Assembly: GCA_905216215.1 (NCBI GenBank)
Contig: CAJMSZ010000005.1
Coordinates: 7,770 to 71,769, forward strand
Source: an uncultured bacterium
GTDB lineage: Bacteria; Bacillota; Clostridia; Lachnospirales; Lachnospiraceae
DNA: 64,000 nt
Direction: 5' to 3'
Shown in pieces: positions 59,098 to 64,000 of this stretch (positions within the stretch are counted from its first letter, which is position 1; each line of letters opens with the position of its first letter). The translations under genes and the position numbers were made by a program. The notes under the pieces are model-generated. The model was given only the letters and a program-made list of their open reading frames with translations, ran no database searches and had not been told where the DNA came from.

Positions 59098-59589
59098 TTG
59101 AAGAAAAAGAATTCTTTTTTGGATGATATGTGTGTGAATCCGATGAATATGCCACTGCAGGTATTGATGCATCAGGTGTTACATATGGAAAAACAGTATA
59201 TGAACCGTCTGATGCAGCCCATTGACTTGAAGCACGGGCAGGCGGCTATTTTGTTTGTATTGTGGAAGAAGGGACCGGTGTCACAGCGTGAACTGGCAGA
59301 CATGATGCAGTTGAAGCCACCGTCGATTACAGCAGCACTTCAGAAGCTGGAAAAGCGGAAATTCATCGAACGCACACCGGATGAGAAGGACCAGAGAGTA
59401 CTCCGGATTCAGATTACAGAGGCAGGCAAGGAATGCCTGTTAAGCATGCGTGATATTGATGTATCCGTGAAGAGACAGTTATTCCAGAGTATTACAGAGG
59501 AAGAACGAATGCTGCTTCGTAGATTATTTATACAGATGAGGGAAAATATGATGGAGGTGGAAACACTGGAGCATCCCCCTATTTCATAA
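59098..59589 (+). CDS. MarR-family transcriptional regulator
   Basis: A 163-residue winged helix-turn-helix repressor: SQRELADMMQLKPPSITAALQKLEKRKFIER (split at natural borders) is the DNA-binding region, followed by the wing DEKDQRVLRIQITEAGKE. I place the start at TTG 59098 because the in-frame ATG at 59083 is part of the SD (ATGGAGG) itself. It is expected to control the downstream ABC exporter genes and itself, through the palindrome at 59066-59079. Confidence 0.92.
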   Translation: MKKKNSFLDDMCVNPMNMPLQVLMHQVLHMEKQYMNRLMQPIDLKHGQAAILFVLWKKGPVSQRELADMMQLKPPSITAALQKLEKRKFIERTPDEKDQRVLRIQITEAGKECLLSMRDIDVSVKRQLFQSITEEERMLLRRLFIQMRENMMEVETLEHPPIS

Positions 59590-59685
59590 AGTGGTTTTAT
59601 GAAGTTGGACTCAAAAATCTATGACTCCATGGCCGTTTGACTCTGGTATCATTTTATAAAAACAGTAGAAAGGAAATATGCAGTT

Positions 59686-61878
59686 ATGAAAAAGCTGGTA
59701 AAATTTTTAAAACCGTATGCCGTGACAATTGCAGCAATTTTTGCAGTACTGATGATGCAGGCATATTGTGATTTATCATTGCCATCCTATACTTCTGATA
59801 TAGTCAATGTAGGAATTCAGCAGGGCGGAATTGATGATAAGGTTCCGATGGTATTGTCGGAGGAAGATTTACGGAAGCTGACGATATTTATGAGTCAGGA
59901 GGAGGCAGCGCAGGTAAAAGACAGTTATACGTTACAGACGGAGGAAAATGAGTATGACTATGACGGTGCTGTCTACACCTTGAAGGGTGAGGTACAGGAG
60001 GATGAAGAGGCACTGGATGAACTGGCTGACATCATGCAGTTACCGATGTTTATCAGTGTCAGTGCGTCATCTGACAGCGAAATGGCACAAAATCTGGAAA
60101 TGTTTGGTATCATGCCGGAGGAGCAGAAAAATACAGCTCTGGAGCAGGTAAAGGAACAAATGAAGGATGTACCGGACATGGTACTTACCCAGAGCGTACC
60201 GGTTTACATTAAGTCGGTGTATCAGGAGCTGGGAGTAAATACAGACAAGATTCAGATACAATACATCCTGCATACAGGACTGAAAATGTTAGGACTTGCG
60301 CTTCTTGGAATGGTGGCAAGCATTACAGTAGGGTTCCTTGCAGCCAGAGTGGCAGCCAGTACAGGACGAGATTTACGTTCTAGGGTATTTACTAAGGTAA
60401 TTGGATTCTCCAATACAGAGTTTGATAAATTCTCAACGGCTTCCCTGATTACACGAAGCACCAATGATATTCAACAAATCCAGACGCTTACAGTCATGCT
60501 CCTGCGAATTGTGCTTTACGCACCGGTTCAGGCAATCGGTGGTATTATCAAGGTATTCCACACCAATGTAGATATGATTTGGATTATTGGGCTGGGTGTA
60601 GCGTTGGTATTTATGATTGTGATTGTGCTCTTTATCGTGGCAATGCCAAGATTTAAGAGGCTGCAGACACTGGTTGACCGTCTGAATCTGGTTATGCGTG
60701 AAATTCTCACAGGACTTCCAGTTATCCGCGCATTCAGCAAGGAGAGACACGAAGAAGAGAGATTTGACAAAGCCAACCGTGATTTGATGAAAACCAATCT
60801 GTTTGTAAACCGGGCCATGACATTTATGATGCCGCTTATGATGCTGGTTATGAATGGAATTACGGTATTAATCGTCTGGAGTGGCGCGGCAGGCATTGAT
60901 AAAGGACAGATGCAGGTGGGTGATATGATGGCATTTATTCAGTATACGATGCAGATTATTATGTCCTTCCTGATGATTTGTATGATTTCGATTATGCTTC
61001 CAAGAGCAGCTGTAGCAGCAGAACGTGTGGATGAAATTCTGACAAGTGAGACTGTTATTGATGACCCGGAAGAACCGAAACACTTGCCGGAGAACAGTAA
61101 AGGAGAAGTTGAGTTTGAACATGTTTCTTTCCGTTATCCGGGAGCAGAGCATGATGTGTTGCATGATTTGAACTTTGTGGCAAAACCGGGACAGACCACG
61201 GCTATCATCGGAAGCACCGGTTGTGGAAAATCCACATTGATCAACCTGATTCCACGTTTCTATGATGTAACAGAGGGAACTATCCGGGTGGATGGTCTGG
61301 ATGTCCGTGAAATGACCCAGCATGACCTCAGAGATAAAATCGGTTATGTTCCACAGAAGGGTGTGCTGTTCTCAGGAACGATCGCATCCAATATTTTATA
61401 TGGCAATCCAGATGGGGCAGAAGAGGAAATGAAAGAAGCTGCTTCTATCGCACAGGCAACTGAATTTATTGATGAAAAACCGAAGAAATATGAAAGCACG
61501 ATTGCGCAGGGCGGAACCAATGTCTCCGGTGGACAGAAGCAGAGACTTTCCATCGCAAGAGCAATTGCAAAGAAACCGGAAATCTTTATTTTTGATGACA
61601 GTTTCTCCGCACTGGATTATAAAACCGATGTGGTTCTCCGTACAGCATTAAAAGAAAAAACACAGGATTCTACCGTAATTATCGTGGCACAGCGAATCAG
61701 CACAATTTTACATGCAGAACAGATTATTGTACTGGATGAAGGAAAGATTGCCGGAATCGGTACCCATAAAGAATTGTTGAAGTCTTGTGAAGCATATTAT
61801 CAGATTGCGTCATCCCAGTTATCACAGGAAGAATTAAGACGGAATCTGGAAGCAGATGAAGGAAAGGAGGAATGCTAA
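59686..61878 (+). CDS. ABC exporter half-transporter with degenerate ATP site and large extracellular insertion
   Basis: A 730-residue membrane-ATPase fusion. Between the first and second membrane helices is an insertion of about 140 residues (about 50-190), acidic and outside the membrane, which enlarges the protein beyond the usual 580-600. The ATPase domain has Walker A GSTGCGKST (about 508) and VSGGQ signature (about 613), but the catalytic Glu after Walker B is Asp (FIFDDSFSALD) and the H-loop His is Gln (IVAQRIST). It is therefore the degenerate partner of a heterodimer. The next gene starts on the base after its stop. Confidence 0.94.
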   Translation: MKKLVKFLKPYAVTIAAIFAVLMMQAYCDLSLPSYTSDIVNVGIQQGGIDDKVPMVLSEEDLRKLTIFMSQEEAAQVKDSYTLQTEENEYDYDGAVYTLKGEVQEDEEALDELADIMQLPMFISVSASSDSEMAQNLEMFGIMPEEQKNTALEQVKEQMKDVPDMVLTQSVPVYIKSVYQELGVNTDKIQIQYILHTGLKMLGLALLGMVASITVGFLAARVAASTGRDLRSRVFTKVIGFSNTEFDKFSTASLITRSTNDIQQIQTLTVMLLRIVLYAPVQAIGGIIKVFHTNVDMIWIIGLGVALVFMIVIVLFIVAMPRFKRLQTLVDRLNLVMREILTGLPVIRAFSKERHEEERFDKANRDLMKTNLFVNRAMTFMMPLMMLVMNGITVLIVWSGAAGIDKGQMQVGDMMAFIQYTMQIIMSFLMICMISIMLPRAAVAAERVDEILTSETVIDDPEEPKHLPENSKGEVEFEHVSFRYPGAEHDVLHDLNFVAKPGQTTAIIGSTGCGKSTLINLIPRFYDVTEGTIRVDGLDVREMTQHDLRDKIGYVPQKGVLFSGTIASNILYGNPDGAEEEMKEAASIAQATEFIDEKPKKYESTIAQGGTNVSGGQKQRLSIARAIAKKPEIFIFDDSFSALDYKTDVVLRTALKEKTQDSTVIIVAQRISTILHAEQIIVLDEGKIAGIGTHKELLKSCEAYYQIASSQLSQEELRRNLEADEGKEEC

Positions 61879-63699
61879 ATGGCTGGACATAGACATGGTC
61901 CTATGAGGGCAGGAGAAAAAGCAAAAGATTTTAAAGGGACAATGAAAAAACTTTGGAATTATATCAGTGAATATAGAATCGGACTTTTCTTTGTCATGGT
62001 ATTTGCAATCTGCAGTACGGTATTTAGTATAGCCGGACCAAAGATTTTAGGAAAAGCAACCACTGAAATTTTCAGTGGATTAGTTGGGAAAATTTCCGGT
62101 GGAAGCGGGATTGATTTTGAAAAATTAGGAAGAATCCTGATTGGACTCCTCTGCCTGTATGTGGCAAGTGCAGTATTCTCCTTTATACAAGGTTATATTA
62201 TGACGGGAATTTCCCAGAAAATAACCTATCGTATGCGAAAGGATATTTCCGAGAAAATCCATCGTATGCCAATGAATTATTTTGATAAAGTTACTCATGG
62301 AGAAGTACTCTCGCGAGTTACCAATGACGTAGACACTTTAAGTCAGAGTCTGAATCAGAGTGCAACCCAGCTTATTACTTCTACAACCACACTGATTGGT
62401 GTACTGATTATGATGCTTAGCATAAGTCCGTTGATGACAGTAGTAGCCCTATTGATACTTCCGATTTCTCTGGCATTGATTTCCGTGATAGTGAAACGTT
62501 CACAAAAATTCTTCCGCGATCAGCAGAATTATCTGGGACATGTAAATGGACAGGTAGAAGAAGTGTATGGTGGTCATAATATTGTCAAGGCATTTAACAA
62601 AGAAGAAGATGTAATTCGCACCTTTAATGAGACAAATGACATTTTATACCAGTCAGCATGGAAATCACAGTTCCTTTCCGGAATGATGATGCCAATCATG
62701 CAGTTTGTCGGAAACCTTGGATATGTAGGCGTCTCCATCTTAGGTGGTTACCTTGCAATTAAAGGAAGCATTGAAGTAGGAGATATCCAGTCCTTCATCC
62801 AGTATGTACGAAGCTTTACCCAGCCAATCCAGCAGATAGCCCAGGTGGCAAATATGCTTCAGTCAACAGCAGCAGCCTCCGAGCGAGTATTTGAATTTCT
62901 GGAAGAAGAGGAAGAAGTACAGATGGTAGAGCATCCGGTCTCTATTGAAGGATTAAAAGGAAATGTATCCTTTGACCATGTAAAATTTGGTTATAATCCG
63001 GACCATATTATTATCAAAGACTTTTCGGTAGATGTAAAACAGGGTCAGAAAATCGCCATTGTAGGTCCAACCGGAGCAGGAAAAACCACGATGATAAAAC
63101 TGCTGATGCGATTCTATGATGTAAATGAAGGCGCAATCCTAGTAGACGGGCATGATATCAAAGACTTCAATCGTGGTGAACTCAGAGAAATGTTCGGAAT
63201 GGTGCTTCAGGACACTTGGTTATTTAATGGAACCATCGAAGACAACATCAAATATGGCAAATTAAATGCAACCCATGAAGAAGTAGTAGAAGCTGCAAAA
63301 GCAGCCTATGTAGACCAGTTCGTGCAGACCCTGCCAAACGGTTACAACATGGTGCTTAACGAAGAAGCAAGCAATGTGTCACAAGGACAAAAACAGCTGC
63401 TTACCATCGCAAGAGCCATTCTTGCAGACCCGAAAATCCTGATTCTGGACGAAGCAACCAGCTCCGTAGATACCAGAACTGAAATCCGCATCCAGAAAGC
63501 AATGGATAACCTGATGGAAGGAAGAACCAGCTTCATTATTGCTCACAGACTGTCCACCATCCGGGATGCAGACCTCATCCTCGTCATGAAAGACGGTGAT
63601 ATCGTCGAACAAGGAAAACACCAGGAACTCCTCAACCAAAACGGCTTCTACGCAGAACTGTATAATTCACAATTTGAATCAGCTACAAGCTGTGCATAA
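61879..63699 (+). CDS. ABC exporter half-transporter, catalytically intact partner
   Basis: A 606-residue exporter half with six membrane helices and an ATPase domain: Walker A GPTGAGKTT (about 395), Walker B LILDEATSSVD with the catalytic Glu, and H-loop His in IIAHRLST. Its signature reads VSQGQ rather than LSGGQ (about 499). Combined with the partner's changed Glu and His, this gives one good and one degenerate ATP site, the pattern of BmrCD/LmrCD/TM287-288-type heterodimers. ATG directly abuts the previous stop (TAAATG), with AAAGGAGG as SD. Confidence 0.95.
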   Translation: MAGHRHGPMRAGEKAKDFKGTMKKLWNYISEYRIGLFFVMVFAICSTVFSIAGPKILGKATTEIFSGLVGKISGGSGIDFEKLGRILIGLLCLYVASAVFSFIQGYIMTGISQKITYRMRKDISEKIHRMPMNYFDKVTHGEVLSRVTNDVDTLSQSLNQSATQLITSTTTLIGVLIMMLSISPLMTVVALLILPISLALISVIVKRSQKFFRDQQNYLGHVNGQVEEVYGGHNIVKAFNKEEDVIRTFNETNDILYQSAWKSQFLSGMMMPIMQFVGNLGYVGVSILGGYLAIKGSIEVGDIQSFIQYVRSFTQPIQQIAQVANMLQSTAAASERVFEFLEEEEEVQMVEHPVSIEGLKGNVSFDHVKFGYNPDHIIIKDFSVDVKQGQKIAIVGPTGAGKTTMIKLLMRFYDVNEGAILVDGHDIKDFNRGELREMFGMVLQDTWLFNGTIEDNIKYGKLNATHEEVVEAAKAAYVDQFVQTLPNGYNMVLNEEASNVSQGQKQLLTIARAILADPKILILDEATSSVDTRTEIRIQKAMDNLMEGRTSFIIAHRLSTIRDADLILVMKDGDIVEQGKHQELLNQNGFYAELYNSQFESATSCA

Positions 63700-63703
63700 A
63701 TAG

Positions 63704-63763
63704 AAAAACTCCCACCCACACGCAATGTGCTTGCACAATTGCGGTGCGGGTGGGAGTTTTTTT
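63704..63763 (+). terminator. Intrinsic terminator of the MarR-ABC operon
   Basis: AAAAACTCCCACCC (63704-63717) pairs with GGGTGGGAGTTTTT (63748-63761). The loop region pairs further (CGCAAT with ATTGCG, GTGC with GCAC), making a very long, nearly continuous hairpin with a T tail. Confidence 0.95.
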
Positions 63764-63780
63764 ATTTATATATGGCGCCA

Positions 63781-64000
63781 GCCATCACCCGACGAAGCTT
63801 TGCTTTGGCGGGTGGGCACAGCGTAGGCGTAAGTATGGCGCGAGCCGACAGCCATAATGAGCAAAGCGAATTAGGGCTGGGCACAGCGCAGGCGGGAATG
63901 AAGCGCGAGCCGACAGCCATAATGAGCAAAGCGAATTAGGGCTGGGCACAGCGCAGGCGGGAATGAAGCGCGAGCCGACAGCCATAATGAGCAAAGCGAA
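63781..64000. repeat. 65-bp tandem repeat array running off the window end
   Basis: A 65-bp unit beginning CGAGCCGACAGCCATAATGA starts at 63841, 63906 and 63971, with near-perfect copies; the third is cut by the window edge. A diverged partial unit precedes them (63813-63840, sharing GGGCACAGCG and GGCG), and a hairpin CCCGACGAAGC/GCTTTGGCGGG lies at about 63788-63812. The unit is not a multiple of three, and reading frames across it are open only by composition. There are no unique spacers, so it is not a CRISPR array. GC content is higher than the genes around it. Confidence 0.93.

Noticed and set aside
60528..61323. Two overlapping - strand frames opposite the first ABC exporter gene
   Set aside because: Antisense to conserved transmembrane and ATPase motifs, no SD, composition typical of reverse-complement shadows.
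63727..63994. Short open frames on both strands through the terminator and the 65-bp repeat
   Set aside because: Their reading frames shift between repeat units and they begin inside a terminator hairpin; repeat composition explains the openness.
63781..64000. CRISPR array
   Set aside because: Units are contiguous 65-bp copies with no unique spacers and no cas genes are nearby.

Overview
The window is about 64 kb from a low-GC Gram-positive genome, most likely an endospore-forming Clostridia of the Lachnospiraceae type. The evidence is a division/cell-wall (dcw) cluster carrying a SpoVD-type second penicillin-binding protein, a spoIIGA-sigE pair and sigG, a T-box phenylalanyl-tRNA synthetase operon, Feo iron uptake, a PckA/LeuCD/ThrC block and strong Shine-Dalgarno (SD) sequences throughout. 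Nearly all genes lie on the + strand; only three are on the - strand (beta-CASP nuclease, a small FMN-binding-like protein, a type IV ABC-like membrane protein). No rRNA, tRNA, phage, transposase or CRISPR array is visible. The species cannot be named from the sequence alone.

Layout. 1-11.2 kb: dcw cluster mraZ (partial)-rsmH-ftsL-PBP-spoVD-mraY-murD-ftsW-divIB-ftsZ. 11.3-15.9 kb: sporulation sigma region, spoIIGA-sigE under a recognisable Spo0A-type promoter, a convergent nuclease gene, then sigG. 15.9-24.7 kb: housekeeping genes (pth, mfd, a PrsA/SurA-like lipoprotein, a PHP phosphoesterase, membrane proteins), with a promoter-to-terminator unit at 21.7-22.0 kb that looks like an undescribed small RNA. 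24.8-29.2 kb: feoAB and a sortase-type surface protein with an NlpC/P60-like domain. 29.2-35.4 kb: leuCD, thrC, pckA and a mobA-mobB fusion, followed by a likely 6S RNA. 35.8-41.5 kb: YihY-like membrane protein, T-box-pheST, queA. 41.5-49.9 kb: a leader with a possible peptide-controlled terminator before VOC/deformylase-like/ABC-F/nitroreductase genes, then a Bce-type two-component system with its ABC transporter. 50-52.9 kb: copper operon csoR-copA, where the CopA C-terminus contains a complete CopZ module with its own SD and ATG. 53-58.9 kb: a variant dlt-like operon. 59-63.7 kb: MarR regulator with a heterodimeric ABC exporter. The window ends in a 65-bp tandem repeat array.

The most interesting system is the 53-58.9 kb operon. 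It has the Dlt logic (adenylating ligase, carrier protein, MBOAT acyltransferase, DltD-like protein), but a diaminopimelate-decarboxylase-family PLP enzyme sits between the carrier protein and the MBOAT gene. The ligase has lost residues that line the D-alanine pocket of true DltA. I infer that the carrier-bound amino acid may be decarboxylated before transfer, so that an omega-amino acid such as GABA or beta-alanine, rather than D-alanine, could decorate the envelope. Other points of interest are the internal CopZ start in copA, the small RNA unit with a 56-bp-spaced repeated motif, a hairpin that both resembles a terminator and buries the SD of spoVD, and the uORF-terminator leader upstream of the ABC-F operon.

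Coordinates and motifs come from reading the sequence. Family assignments rest on recognised motifs and gene order, without database searches.
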